Shown here: positions 27,631-36,145 of the stretch, piece by piece
Numbering within the stretch: the stretch's first letter is position 1
How the letters are laid out: each line of letters starts with the position of its first letter
Source of the DNA: Planctomycetota bacterium
Lineage (GTDB): Bacteria; Planctomycetota; Uabimicrobiia; Uabimicrobiales; JABWCH01
Direction of reading: 5' to 3'
DNA length: 52,528 nucleotides
Assembly (NCBI GenBank): GCA_017993505.1
Contig: JAGOMP010000015.1
Coordinates: forward strand, 1-52,528
Translations under genes and position numbers: made by a program
The notes under the pieces: generated by a model
Told to the model about the DNA's origin: nothing
Database searches by the model: none
What the model saw: the letters and a program-made list of their open reading frames with translations, nothing else

Positions 27631-30129
27631 TTATTCCATATCGTCTTCTTCGTCTTCGTTGTCTTCATATTCTATATCGTCTTCTTCGTCTTCGTCTTCA
27701 TCGTTTTCATATTCTATATCGTCTTCTTCGTCTTCGTCTTCATCGTCATCATATTCTATGTCGTCATCATCATCGTCATCATAGCCCATATTGTCTTCAT
27801 CGTCATCATCGTCATCATCGTTTATGGCGTCTTCATCGTCATCATATTCTATATCGTCTTCGCTAGCTTCGTATTCTACTTCATCTTCTTTAACTTCGTA
27901 TTCCATGACATCTTCCTTAGCTCTGTTTTCTATTTCGTCTTCATTAGCTTCATATTCCATGGCGTTTTCATTAGCTTCGTTTTCCATGACGTTTTCGTTA
28001 GCTTCATATTCCATGGCGTTTTCATTAGCTTCATATTCCATGGCGTTTTCATTAGCTTCATATTCCATGGCATTTTCATTAGCTTCGTTTTCCATGACGT
28101 TTTCGTTAGCTTCATATTCCATGGCGTTTTCATTAGCTTCGTATTCCATGGCGTTTTCATTAGCTTCATATTCCATGGCATTTTCATTAGCTTCGTATTC
28201 CATGGCGTTTTCATTAGCTTCGTATTCCATGGCATTTTCATTAGCTTCGTATTCCATGGCGTTTTCATTAGCTTCGTATTCCATGGCGTTTTCATTAGCT
28301 TCATTTTCTACTACTGCATCATCTTCAACGTTTTCTTCCCTGTTTTCTTCTCCTTCATATATTTCATTATTATCATAATACTCATACTCTTCATCATCTT
28401 CATCATAGTCTCTAGGCATCGTACCATAAATATATTGTTGAATTTTTTGTTGAAGTACAGAGGAAGACTTACTAAGCAAGATTAAACCACAAGGAGAATG
28501 TATTTCCAACAAAACACCATCTTTGTCATTAAACATAAAAGAAGTGATATCAGTAATATATTTTTGAAGAGTTTCAGAAGAAGGCAAAGAAACAAGATCA
28601 AAAGGAATTTCATCGCGATGCAAGATAGATTGTAGCAATGGCACTGCAGTCTTATAAAAAATATGGACTATCGCTTTCATATTGCAATAATTTGCCATCT
28701 TAAGATTCTGACTTGCCATAATTTTTGCTACTTTTTCAGGAATTTGACCTTTAGACCCTTCCACAACATTTTTAAATGTTTCAGGATATAGAGTAAAAAT
28801 CATGCAATCTTCTGTAAATCCTATTGTAGGAGCTATAGGTATAAATTTTTCACTAGATCCTAAAGCATAATAAAATAAATCATAGCCTTTCCATACAGTT
28901 CGTCGTCGATGTGCTTCTGGAAGCAATATAAAAACACTGTTGATGAATTCTTTCATTCCAGCTATGTCTTCACAAGCAAAATGTATAGCATAATCAGGGA
29001 TCAAGCCACCTGAACAAAACATTGTTTGGAGATATTCTGTTCCTAGGCTTGCAAAAAATTTATCAAAAGAAATATTATACTTTTCTTCTTGTTCTTTAAG
29101 TTGTTCCAAAACATCAGGTTTATATATTGATACAATTTCTTTTAGAGCAGTGTAAATGTTATTCCAATAAAAATGACCATGTTTAAAAACAATATGTTTT
29201 GAAGGGAAATAAGTTAATAATTTATTCTCCTTAGATTCATCTGGGAAAATTTTTGAAAATAATCCAGTTTTTCCATCAGGAAAATTCAAATACAATGTTT
29301 CTACCACTTCACCATTAGCAAAAGTTGAGGCAAGAGAGATAGACTGTAAATGGTCAAGCCCAAAAATTTTCAAAAAATTCTTTACTTCTTCTTGATAAAA
29401 ATCAGGAACAAAATTATTTTTTATTATTTCCACAATTTTTGCAACATTACAATACATATGTAGACCAGCACGATTGGCCATCAATTTATTAAGAACTGTT
29501 TTATAATGACTATCAACTGCTAAAGAATTTTCTAAAGCAAAATCAGGAGCTAATACAGTTTCTAAATATGCTAGATTGTTAGTCAATACAAAACTAGAAC
29601 CAATAAAAGTAATGATTACAGGACAAGGAGCCATGGGAATTTTAAATGTAAGAGTCCTTTGATCAAAAACACGCCCTTCTTGGCAGTCCAAAGGTAATTG
29701 AGGTACAGTCATGTCTAATAATTGAGCAACTTTTTCTTTTTCCTTGCCTACATCCCATGTTATCACAACAGTAGGTATAGGCATAGGCATATTCTCATAA
29801 ATAATGTTAGGAATTGCAAGGGAAATTTCACCATCCAACATCCCACGGAATTGTTCTTTACTTATTCCTATTTTTTCCAATGCCACATCCATTTGTTCTC
29901 GTATATTACCAAAAGTTTTTACTAAAGTTTGCACTTCTTCATCTAAAAACAATTGATATAAACCTAGTTTTTGCAATTCAGCTATACTTTGAGAACCTTT
30001 ACCAAGACTAAAATAAATCAAAGTATCTCCAGACACATTCTTAGCAAGGTCAAACGGTGCGACTTCTTGGGCATGTAATGTTATGCTCAAAATAAACATA
30101 AAGAATATTGTCAGCATTTTTTTTACCAT
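27631..30129 (-). CDS. Exported protein with nonapeptide repeats and Asp-rich tail, paralogue of 25156-27111
   Basis: An 832-residue protein. Signal peptide at 1 to about 20 (ending HAQ-EVAPF), then a body (about 25-590) with the same order of motifs as the neighbour (ISFDKxFASxGTEYL, CSGGLIPD, PETFKN). From about 605 the tail has 13 near-perfect copies of EANENAMEY or EANENVMEN, then four decayed copies, then an Asp/Glu run of about 80 residues. The repeat is 27 bp, so several other frames stay open over it; these are shadows. RBS AGGGGGT is close to the ATG. The pair arose by tandem duplication, but the tails expanded independently, since the other tail is DEDA. A cation-binding or surface-filament tail is possible; function unknown. 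Confidence 0.85.
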   Translation of the reverse strand: MVKKMLTIFFMFILSITLHAQEVAPFDLAKNVSGDTLIYFSLGKGSQSIAELQKLGLYQLFLDEEVQTLVKTFGNIREQMDVALEKIGISKEQFRGMLDGEISLAIPNIIYENMPMPIPTVVITWDVGKEKEKVAQLLDMTVPQLPLDCQEGRVFDQRTLTFKIPMAPCPVIITFIGSSFVLTNNLAYLETVLAPDFALENSLAVDSHYKTVLNKLMANRAGLHMYCNVAKIVEIIKNNFVPDFYQEEVKNFLKIFGLDHLQSISLASTFANGEVVETLYLNFPDGKTGLFSKIFPDESKENKLLTYFPSKHIVFKHGHFYWNNIYTALKEIVSIYKPDVLEQLKEQEEKYNISFDKFFASLGTEYLQTMFCSGGLIPDYAIHFACEDIAGMKEFINSVFILLPEAHRRRTVWKGYDLFYYALGSSEKFIPIAPTIGFTEDCMIFTLYPETFKNVVEGSKGQIPEKVAKIMASQNLKMANYCNMKAIVHIFYKTAVPLLQSILHRDEIPFDLVSLPSSETLQKYITDITSFMFNDKDGVLLEIHSPCGLILLSKSSSVLQQKIQQYIYGTMPRDYDEDDEEYEYYDNNEIYEGEENREENVEDDAVVENEANENAMEYEANENAMEYEANENAMEYEANENAMEYEANENAMEYEANENAMEYEANENAMEYEANENVMENEANENAMEYEANENAMEYEANENAMEYEANENVMENEANENAMEYEANEDEIENRAKEDVMEYEVKEDEVEYEASEDDIEYDDDEDAINDDDDDDDEDNMGYDDDDDDDIEYDDDEDEDEEDDIEYENDEDEDEEDDIEYEDNEDEEDDME
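27950..28305 (-). repeat. 27-bp coding tandem repeat, about 13 copies
   Basis: The plus-strand unit reads GCGTTTTCATTAGCTTC and continues to ATTCCATG. Copies differ at only a few third positions (for example CATATT versus CGTATT), which points to very recent amplification or ongoing conversion. It encodes EANENAMEY nonapeptides. Confidence 0.95.
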
Positions 30130-30220
30130 ATGAAACCCCCTAAAAAAATATTCTATAAAAATTGAAAAAATGGGAATTTTATTCTAAATCATTGTATTTT
30201 TTATATACTTATTACTTAAA

Positions 30221-30333
30221 ATACAAATTTTCAGCTACTCTTAGTTATACAAGACACTCTACTTTTCAATAATGAAATATAAATTTTCGGCTACTCTTAG
30301 TTATACAAGACACTCTACTTTTTCAACAATGAA
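30221..30333. repeat. Tandem duplication of about 57 bp
   Basis: Two nearly identical copies carrying CTACTCTTAGTTATACAAGA followed by CACTCTACTTTT. They lie upstream of the minus-strand paralogue gene and downstream of moxR-type gene end, so they sit in the likely promoter region of 27631-30129. Confidence 0.88.
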
Positions 30334-30379
30334 CTGTATTCTAAATCATGCACTGCATTGTTCAAAAACATGTTTTACA

Positions 30380-31354
30380 TTATAACTTTAGTAATTTATC
30401 AATCACATGATCTACACTGATACCTTCTGCAATAGCTTGGTAGCTTAATAAAATTCGATGACGCAGAACAGCATGACTAATTGCTTGAATATCAGAAATT
30501 TGTGGTGTATCTCTTCCAAGTAATAAAGCACGTGCTTTTGCTCCTAAAATTAAACACTGTGTAGCACGTGGTCCTACCCCCCACGATACATTTTCTTTAA
30601 TAAAAAGTAGTGCTTCTGATTCTTGGGGACGTGTTTTTCGACAAAGTTCAACAGCGTATTGTATGACATTATTATGAGCTTTTGTTTTTCTCACTAAGTC
30701 CATAAAATGAAGAAGGGTTATTTTTGTTAAAATGGGAGAATAATGATGTTGGTTGTTACAAATAGTCTGTCGCATGATTTTTCTTTCTACTTGGATAGAG
30801 GGATAATCAATGTTTAATTGAAACATAAATCGATCTAATTGCGACAGGGGCAAGGGATATGTTCCTTCTTGTTCAATTGGATTTTGTGTAGCTAGAACAA
30901 AAAAGGGCAACTCTATTTTAAAATGTTGACCAAAAGAACTAACACTGTGTTCTTCCATAGCTTCTAATAAAGCAGATTGCGTTTTTGGTGGCGTTCGATT
31001 AATTTCATCTGCTAAAATAATATTCGCAAAAATAGGACCTTTTAAAAAATTAAAATTGCGATTTTCTTCTAGGGATGATAAAATTTCCGTGCCTATAATA
31101 TCAGATGGCATTAAATCAGGCGTAAATTGTATACGTGAAAATTTCAATGCCAATAATTCCGCTAAAGAACTAATTAAATATGTTTTCCCTAGCCCAGGAA
31201 CACCAATTAAAAGAGAATGATTGCCACATAAAATACTGATGACAATATGTTCAATAATATTTTCTAACCCGATGATTCGTTTTTGTAAATTTTCTACAAA
31301 TTTTTTATAAAATAAACCAATATCATCGTATGTTATTGCAGAATCTGTCGGCAT
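30380..31354 (-). CDS. MoxR-family AAA+ ATPase
   Basis: A 324-residue AAA+ ATPase of the MoxR family, which remodels or assembles protein complexes, often with VWA partners. Walker A is GVPGLGKT, Walker B is IILADEINRTPPKTQ, then ATQNPIEQEGTYPLPLSQLDRF (sensor 1 and arginine finger region) and sensor 2 near GPRATQ. The ATG at 31354 is chosen over one 27 bases upstream because GAGAGGTG sits a few bases before it. The usual partners (DUF58 and VWA genes) are not next to it; the only VWA in the window is 8 kb away in another operon. The gene is followed by the two exported paralogues on the same strand but separated from them by about 250 bases with repeats. Confidence 0.93.
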   Translation of the reverse strand: MPTDSAITYDDIGLFYKKFVENLQKRIIGLENIIEHIVISILCGNHSLLIGVPGLGKTYLISSLAELLALKFSRIQFTPDLMPSDIIGTEILSSLEENRNFNFLKGPIFANIILADEINRTPPKTQSALLEAMEEHSVSSFGQHFKIELPFFVLATQNPIEQEGTYPLPLSQLDRFMFQLNIDYPSIQVERKIMRQTICNNQHHYSPILTKITLLHFMDLVRKTKAHNNVIQYAVELCRKTRPQESEALLFIKENVSWGVGPRATQCLILGAKARALLLGRDTPQISDIQAISHAVLRHRILLSYQAIAEGISVDHVIDKLLKL

Positions 31355-31401
31355 ACGCACCTCTCTAAAAAGAAAAACCAAAATTTAAGTATATCATGTA
31401 A

Positions 31402-31446
31402 AAAAAATGATGTCAATAAAAAATGATGTCAATAAAAAATGATGTC
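31402..31446. repeat. Tandem AAAAAATGATGTCAAT repeat, three copies
   Basis: AAAAAATGATGTC recurs three times with a 17-bp period just upstream of the MoxR start on the opposite strand. Confidence 0.8.
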
Positions 31447-31517
31447 TAAGCTCAATAAAAATTTATAGATTCATTATTTATAGAACATGAAAAAAAAATT
31501 TGCAAATGATAAAAAAA

Positions 31518-31536
31518 AAATGTATAGTATACATTT
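31518..31536. promoter_or_regulatory. Perfect 19-bp palindrome, possible operator
   Basis: AAATGTATA-G-TATACATTT is a perfect inverted repeat with one central base. A related word TGTATACA occurs at about 31550-31557. Its place before the TPR-WD40 gene suits a repressor site, but the AT-rich sequence makes chance palindromes likely. Confidence 0.3.
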
Positions 31537-31696
31537 ACACATTTAAAATGTATACAATGAATTGAATACGTTTAATACTCTTGCTTGCCTCTGAATAGAA
31601 AACAGAAACAAGCTTTCTTTGCGAATATTGTAAATGAAGTTTAGAATTTCTTAGCTAGCTGTTGCCGATACAGCTAAATTTGGGAAAGGCGTTAAT

Positions 31697-34600
31697 ATGA
31701 GCGACAACCTAGAAAAAGAACTCAAAAAATTACGTGATGAACGACAAAAAAAATTCACGGAAGAAGATTGGGAGGGAGCCTTAGAAATTCACGATCGCAT
31801 TCTTGAATTAAGCCCCTCAGCATTGCGCTATGCTAACCGAGGATCCATTTTATATCGTCTGGGAAGATTGGAAAGTGCCATTGAAAGTTATCGCACAGCA
31901 TTAGAGATGGAACCTTCTCTCAAAAGAGCTAGGGCTGATTTAGAACGCTTAGAGGCACAACTAGAAAAACAACAAGCTGAACAAATGTCCAATGACATGG
32001 GCATTGACATTGTTGAAGCACCAGAAAAAGTCGATCCATATTGGCAACTGCAACAAAAAATTGCAGAATACCGCGACCGCCGACAAATGGCAATTGAAAA
32101 AGAAGACTGGGAAGAAGCACTGCAATACCATTTAAAAATTGTACAATTAGAACCTACCGCCCAAAGATATGCTACACTTGGTTCCATTTTCTATCGCTTA
32201 GGAAGATATGAAGAGGCGATTGAAAGTTATGAAAATGCTGTGGCTATGGATCCTAGCTTAGAAAAAGTTAAAAACGATTTACAAAAATTACGTCGCCAAC
32301 AAGAAGAACAGCAAAAAGAAGAAGAAAATCTTTTAAATGCAGCAGATCAAGCTGATGATATACCTGTTAGCACTGATAAAAGTTCTGTAGATTCACAAGT
32401 GGAAGAATTGAGAAAACAACGTCAAGACTTGATTGAAGACGAACGTTGGGAAGATGCACTTGCTGTTCATGATCAAATCCTAAACATTGATCCAAATGGA
32501 TTACGATATTCTAATCGTGGTGCAATGTTGTATCGTTTAGGTCGTTACAATGAATCTATAGAAGCATATAAAATTGCATTAGAAATGGATCCTACCCTAG
32601 AAGGAATTGCAGAAAAAATTCAACATCTAGAAGCCATGATAGAAGAAGAAAGTCTCATTGATTGGGAATCTGACATAGAACCAGGGCAGGCAGCCGCTGA
32701 TCTCACTGCGGAAGAAATTACAGAAAAAATCAACGAATATCGTGCCCAACGCCAAGTTTGCTTAGATAATAAAGAATGGGACAAAGCATTAGAATACCAC
32801 GACCTCATCATTGAATTAGAACCTACTGCATTGCGATATGTTAACCGTGGTTCTATGCTATATCGCTTGAAAAAACTAGAAGAAGCCATTGAAAGCTATA
32901 AAATTGCATTAGAAATATCTCCGAACATGGGGCGTGCTCAAATGGATCTAGAACGTATGGAAACAGAACTCCGTGCAAAACAACAAACACAAGAACAAGC
33001 TGAAAAAAAACAAGCAGATGAATCACAAGTCATAGCAGATGTTGCAGAAAAGTTAGAAGAATTGCGTCAAGAACGACAAAAATTTGTACAAGAAGACAAA
33101 TGGGAAGATGCACTTGCAGTGCATGAAGAAATTCTACAAATTGAACCCACAGCAGCTCGTTATGTTACTAAAGGATCTATGCTCTATGCATTGGGTCGAG
33201 TGGACGAAGCCATTTTTACATATCGCCAAGCTCTAGAACTAGACCCTAACTTTGAACGTGCTCAAAGTGACTTGCAAAAACTTAGAGATTCTGAAATGGA
33301 ACGATTGCGAGTTGCTCGGCAAGATGCAATGAATGCAGAAGATTGGAACAAAGCCCTATATTTTCACGACGTTATCTTAACATTAGAACCATCAGCATTG
33401 CGTTATGCAAATCGTGGTTCTATTTTGTACCGAATGAACCGCCTTGTAGATGCCATCAATGCATACAAAAAAGCATTAAGTTTAGATCCAACATTAGAAA
33501 AAGCAAAACAAGATTTAGAAAAATTACAAGATGAATTAAGAAATCTTCCTATGACTGCTATAGAATTTGAAGATCAAGAAGTTAACGAAATTGATGAGCA
33601 AATTTTCACTATTCTAGATTCTGAGGACGAAGAAGTCTTTCATATTGAGACAACAGACCCTATTCCAGAAGCTATACCTGAACCACAAGCCCCTACACAA
33701 ACATACACTCGCCCTGAACGCCTCCCATTATATACTCTAGAAGGTCACACAAAAGAAATCATCAAAATGCAAAGCATCCACAATGAAAAACAACTCATTA
33801 CATCTAGCAAAGACAACACACTTCGACTATGGGACTTAGAAACAAAAAAATGCCAACACACATTCGAAGGTCATGAAGATTGGATTCGTTGCTTTACAAT
33901 CAACAAAGCAGAAACAGAAATCATCACTGCCAGTGATGATTGGAACATCAAGATCTGGAACATCAAGAAAAAAATACAAGAACACTCATTCCTAGGTCAT
34001 AATATGCCTATTACTAACGTATGTCTAAATCCTTCTGAAACGATTTTTTACTCTACTAGTCGTGATCATACCATTCGTATATGGGATACTAAAACACAAA
34101 CAGTCATTAATACCATCGAAGCCCACAGTGACTGGGTAACCCACTTTCTTTTAACACCCGATGGTTCTAAAGCTATTTCAGGTAGTTTTGACAAAACAAT
34201 TCGAATCTGGGAAACAAAAGACAATACCTGTTTACAAGAACTCCAAGGTCACAATAGCCCTATCCAAAAAATTCAATTAACCAATGATGGAAAATCCTTT
34301 ATTTCAATAGCATATGAACCTGAAATGTATATTTGGGACGTAGAAACTGGTACTACACAACACGTTTTCTATGATCACATCTCGCCTGTTCTTGACATTG
34401 CACTCAGTACTGATAATCAATATCTAGCTTCTACAGACAAACAAGGCAATATCAATATTTTTCAATTTCCAGACTATTCGCTTGTAACACATCTATATTA
34501 CAACCAGAAATCCATTTCTCATCTACATTTCACTCCTGATTCCCAATATCTAGTAGGTGCATCTAGTGACAGCATCATATACTTATGGAATCTTACTGGG

Positions 34601-34726
34601 AAACTCATACACTATTGGGAAATAGAAGATCGTATCAGTACTATTTCTATCATTGGCAACAAAAAATGGATTCTTCTTGGAACATCAAAAGGTGAAATTC
34701 AAATTTTAGATTACTCTATTATCTAA
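31697..34726 (+). CDS. Six-module TPR and WD40 beta-propeller protein
   Basis: A 1009-residue soluble scaffold. Residues 1 to about 620 hold six copies of one long module of about 85 residues plus linker. Each has the pattern LRxxRQxxxxxExWExALxxHxxIL..EP.ALRYxNRGSxLYRLGRxxxAIxSYxxALEMDP.LExAxxDLxxL, that is two to three TPR helix pairs. Copies are similar enough to show recent internal duplication; the last two lack the acidic linker. An acidic stretch (about 620-680) leads to WD40 repeats (about 685-1009), eight blade-like units with GH and IWD/LWD motifs (blades 6-8 degenerate). There is no signal or membrane segment. It probably joins proteins in a complex; partners are unknown. Confidence 0.9.
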   Translation: MSDNLEKELKKLRDERQKKFTEEDWEGALEIHDRILELSPSALRYANRGSILYRLGRLESAIESYRTALEMEPSLKRARADLERLEAQLEKQQAEQMSNDMGIDIVEAPEKVDPYWQLQQKIAEYRDRRQMAIEKEDWEEALQYHLKIVQLEPTAQRYATLGSIFYRLGRYEEAIESYENAVAMDPSLEKVKNDLQKLRRQQEEQQKEEENLLNAADQADDIPVSTDKSSVDSQVEELRKQRQDLIEDERWEDALAVHDQILNIDPNGLRYSNRGAMLYRLGRYNESIEAYKIALEMDPTLEGIAEKIQHLEAMIEEESLIDWESDIEPGQAAADLTAEEITEKINEYRAQRQVCLDNKEWDKALEYHDLIIELEPTALRYVNRGSMLYRLKKLEEAIESYKIALEISPNMGRAQMDLERMETELRAKQQTQEQAEKKQADESQVIADVAEKLEELRQERQKFVQEDKWEDALAVHEEILQIEPTAARYVTKGSMLYALGRVDEAIFTYRQALELDPNFERAQSDLQKLRDSEMERLRVARQDAMNAEDWNKALYFHDVILTLEPSALRYANRGSILYRMNRLVDAINAYKKALSLDPTLEKAKQDLEKLQDELRNLPMTAIEFEDQEVNEIDEQIFTILDSEDEEVFHIETTDPIPEAIPEPQAPTQTYTRPERLPLYTLEGHTKEIIKMQSIHNEKQLITSSKDNTLRLWDLETKKCQHTFEGHEDWIRCFTINKAETEIITASDDWNIKIWNIKKKIQEHSFLGHNMPITNVCLNPSETIFYSTSRDHTIRIWDTKTQTVINTIEAHSDWVTHFLLTPDGSKAISGSFDKTIRIWETKDNTCLQELQGHNSPIQKIQLTNDGKSFISIAYEPEMYIWDVETGTTQHVFYDHISPVLDIALSTDNQYLASTDKQGNINIFQFPDYSLVTHLYYNQKSISHLHFTPDSQYLVGASSDSIIYLWNLTGKLIHYWEIEDRISTISIIGNKKWILLGTSKGEIQILDYSII

Positions 34727-34798
34727 AGGTTATAAAACATCGCACTACAAAGAAGTATTCGCTACTAACATTTCACAAAAACAAATGTACTAGTTATT

Positions 34799-34990
34799 AA
34801 ATGCCAGTACAAATACAAACTATTAGCAATAAAAATGCCAGTACAAATACAAACTACTGGCTCATCAATACCCAAGCAAATTATAGTAGCAACAAAAATG
34901 CCAGTACAAAATACACTGTACTGGCTACTCAACAATCGTACAAATCAAACCTATTGGCTACATCAATACCTAGGCAAAGCAAAATATACT
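34799..34990. repeat. Array of GCCAGTAC repeats with hairpin potential
   Basis: The word ATGCCAGTACAAATACAAAC occurs at 34801 and 34835, and a variant at 34898. Two copies form hairpins: GCCAGTA/TACTGGC (34837-34861) and GCCAGTAC/GTACTGGC (34900-34925). A further decayed copy runs to about 34990 and repeats the CATCAATACC segment. The array lies between the TPR-WD40 gene and the YaiL-like gene. Short open frames across it are repeat artefacts. Confidence 0.75.
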
Positions 34991-35017
34991 ACTAGTACAA
35001 ATAAAACGGGGAAAAAA

Positions 35018-35491
35018 ATGTCACTCAAAGATGAACTACTAAAAGCTAAACTCATTAATAAAAAACAACTCAAAAAAATCGAACATGAACAACGAGTGGA
35101 ACGTTCCAAAAACGGACACGAAAAAACAAAACAAAAACAACAACAAACTATTCAACAAATCCAAGAAAAACAAAACCAACAAAAACAAAAAGACCAAGAA
35201 CTTGCTCAATTAAAAAATAAAGAACTACAAGAAAAAGAACACAACGCTCGAATCCAAGACATCCTTACACGTGGGAAAATCGACATAACACATGGTAACA
35301 GAAAATTCTACTTTGTTACTCAAAACAAAAAAATTTCCTGCCTTCTACTGCATGACATGCAGGCAGAAAAAATTGAAAAAGGTGACCTTGCCATCATCGA
35401 ACATCCTTTTGATGAATTTTATATCATCCAACGCACCAATGCACAAAAACTTCAAACATTTGCTCCAGAAATTGTACGCTTTCTAAATTAA
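35018..35491 (+). CDS. DUF2058/YaiL-family protein
   Basis: A 157-residue protein. The start at 35018 follows GGGG at 35008-35011, and the N-terminus MSLKDELLKAKLINKKQLKK is typical of the DUF2058 (YaiL) family. A long charged Gln/Lys/Glu coiled coil (about 20-85) is followed by a compact C-terminal part (about 90-157). The latter has RGKIDITHGNRKFYFV and IARDVAxxIxxGxLAIIE-like patterns (here AEKIEKGDLAIIE). The biochemical role of the family is not known. The ORF upstream of this start runs through the repeat array and is not coding. A hairpin follows 37 bases after the stop. Confidence 0.85.
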   Translation: MSLKDELLKAKLINKKQLKKIEHEQRVERSKNGHEKTKQKQQQTIQQIQEKQNQQKQKDQELAQLKNKELQEKEHNARIQDILTRGKIDITHGNRKFYFVTQNKKISCLLLHDMQAEKIEKGDLAIIEHPFDEFYIIQRTNAQKLQTFAPEIVRFLN

Positions 35492-35527
35492 CATCCTCCA
35501 ACACATTTTTCCCCACTCCTTTAAAAA

Positions 35528-35574
35528 GTGTCTGACTATTTCATGCAACATCTATACTTACGAGAGTCAGGCAC
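35528..35574 (+). terminator. Possible terminator hairpin
   Basis: GTGTCTGACT (35528-35537) pairs with AGTCAGGCAC (35565-35574) with one G-U pair and a 27-base loop. There is no good T run after it, so it may be a processing or partial termination structure. Confidence 0.4.
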
Positions 35575-35766
35575 ACAATATATTTTCTAAATAACCATCC
35601 TTCCATACATCTCAAATCCATTTTATTTAATTTACGTATGTCTAAATGATCAAACACATCATGTATGAGACAATGGAATACAATATACACAAACACTCTA
35701 AAAAAAGATGATGGATAAGAATCCGTTCCTACAAACCTATAAAATCCTATAAATAGCTATAAAAAT

Positions 35767-36027
35767 CTATAAATAAGATTTCTGTTGTATTTCTGTTTCA
35801 ACCTTGCTGGTTACAATCTGATTTATTACTAAATCTGACTGCATTGCCGTCAAGTCCGCAGACGTAAATTCGGCAAGAACTTTGCCTATTTGTTTTTTTA
35901 ATTCTGTTAGTAAATTCAAACTTGCATTGTAATCTCTGTCTATTTTTAAACCACATTCATTACAAATATACACTCTATCTTTTAGTGTTAAATCAGCTTT
36001 GATATTTCCATATAATTCTATAAAATA
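35767..36027 (-). pseudogene. IS200/IS605-type TnpB (OrfB) C-terminal remnant
   Basis: Only the last 86 codons of a TnpB RNA-guided nuclease are left. The zinc-ribbon end [20 protein letters not shown] and [10 protein letters not shown] is unmistakable for the family, followed by the typical tail [15 protein letters not shown] and [11 protein letters not shown]. The first CxxC pair and everything before it (RuvC domain included) are missing. The break is precisely at a palindrome (36011-36050), after which the frame meets a stop at 36030. No TnpA is seen. It is not functional, but the good conservation of what remains suggests recent decay. Confidence 0.88.
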
Positions 36028-36050
36028 TTATATTATTTTATAGAATTATA
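36011..36050. repeat. Perfect 17-bp palindrome
   Basis: TATAATTCTATAAAATA (36011-36027), loop TTATAT, and TATTTTATAGAATTATA (36034-36050). It marks the broken end of the TnpB fragment. It could be a leftover hairpin of an insertion element or a terminator after pdxS. Confidence 0.7.
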
Positions 36051-36145
36051 TAGATTATTTAAAGCAGTTGGTAACCCTAAGACCTTGTCCATGGAATTCT
36101 TATCCATCATTTTTTGAAAACTTCCAAAGCTACGTCAGACTATTT

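Larger units (their letters stand above)
31355..31696. other. Divergent intergenic region with repeat and palindrome
   Basis: No gene is seen. It holds a 17-bp repeat (about 31402-31446) and a perfect inverted repeat (31518-31536). A small hairpin TAGCTGT-7 bases-ACAGCTA (31656-31676) lies just before the ribosome-binding site GGGAAAGG of the next gene. It separates the divergent MoxR and TPR-WD40 genes and should hold both promoters. Confidence 0.5.
35709..36110. mobile_element. Inverted-repeat-bounded segment holding a TnpB remnant
   Basis: ATGATGGATAAGAATCC at 35709-35725 is repeated in inverse orientation at 36110-36094, with 16 of 17 matches. The enclosed 0.4 kb contains the TnpB 3' fragment and a long palindrome. 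IS200/IS605 elements do not have such terminal inverted repeats, so the ends may belong to a different, MITE-like element or to a rearrangement. Confidence 0.4.

Noticed and set aside
27496..28485. Long open frames on the plus strand (329 and 195 residues) and another minus frame over the nonapeptide repeats
   Set aside because: The 27-bp repeat has no stops in several frames, so they are shadows. The minus-strand gene has the signal peptide, RBS and a paralogue.
34801..35017. Upstream extension of the YaiL-like protein and a second 64-residue frame
   Set aside because: Both only translate the GCCAGTAC repeat array. The ATG at 35018 has a proper RBS and family N-terminus.
35767..36027. Active TnpB with guide RNA
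   Set aside because: Only the last 86 codons remain; the RuvC catalytic part is absent.
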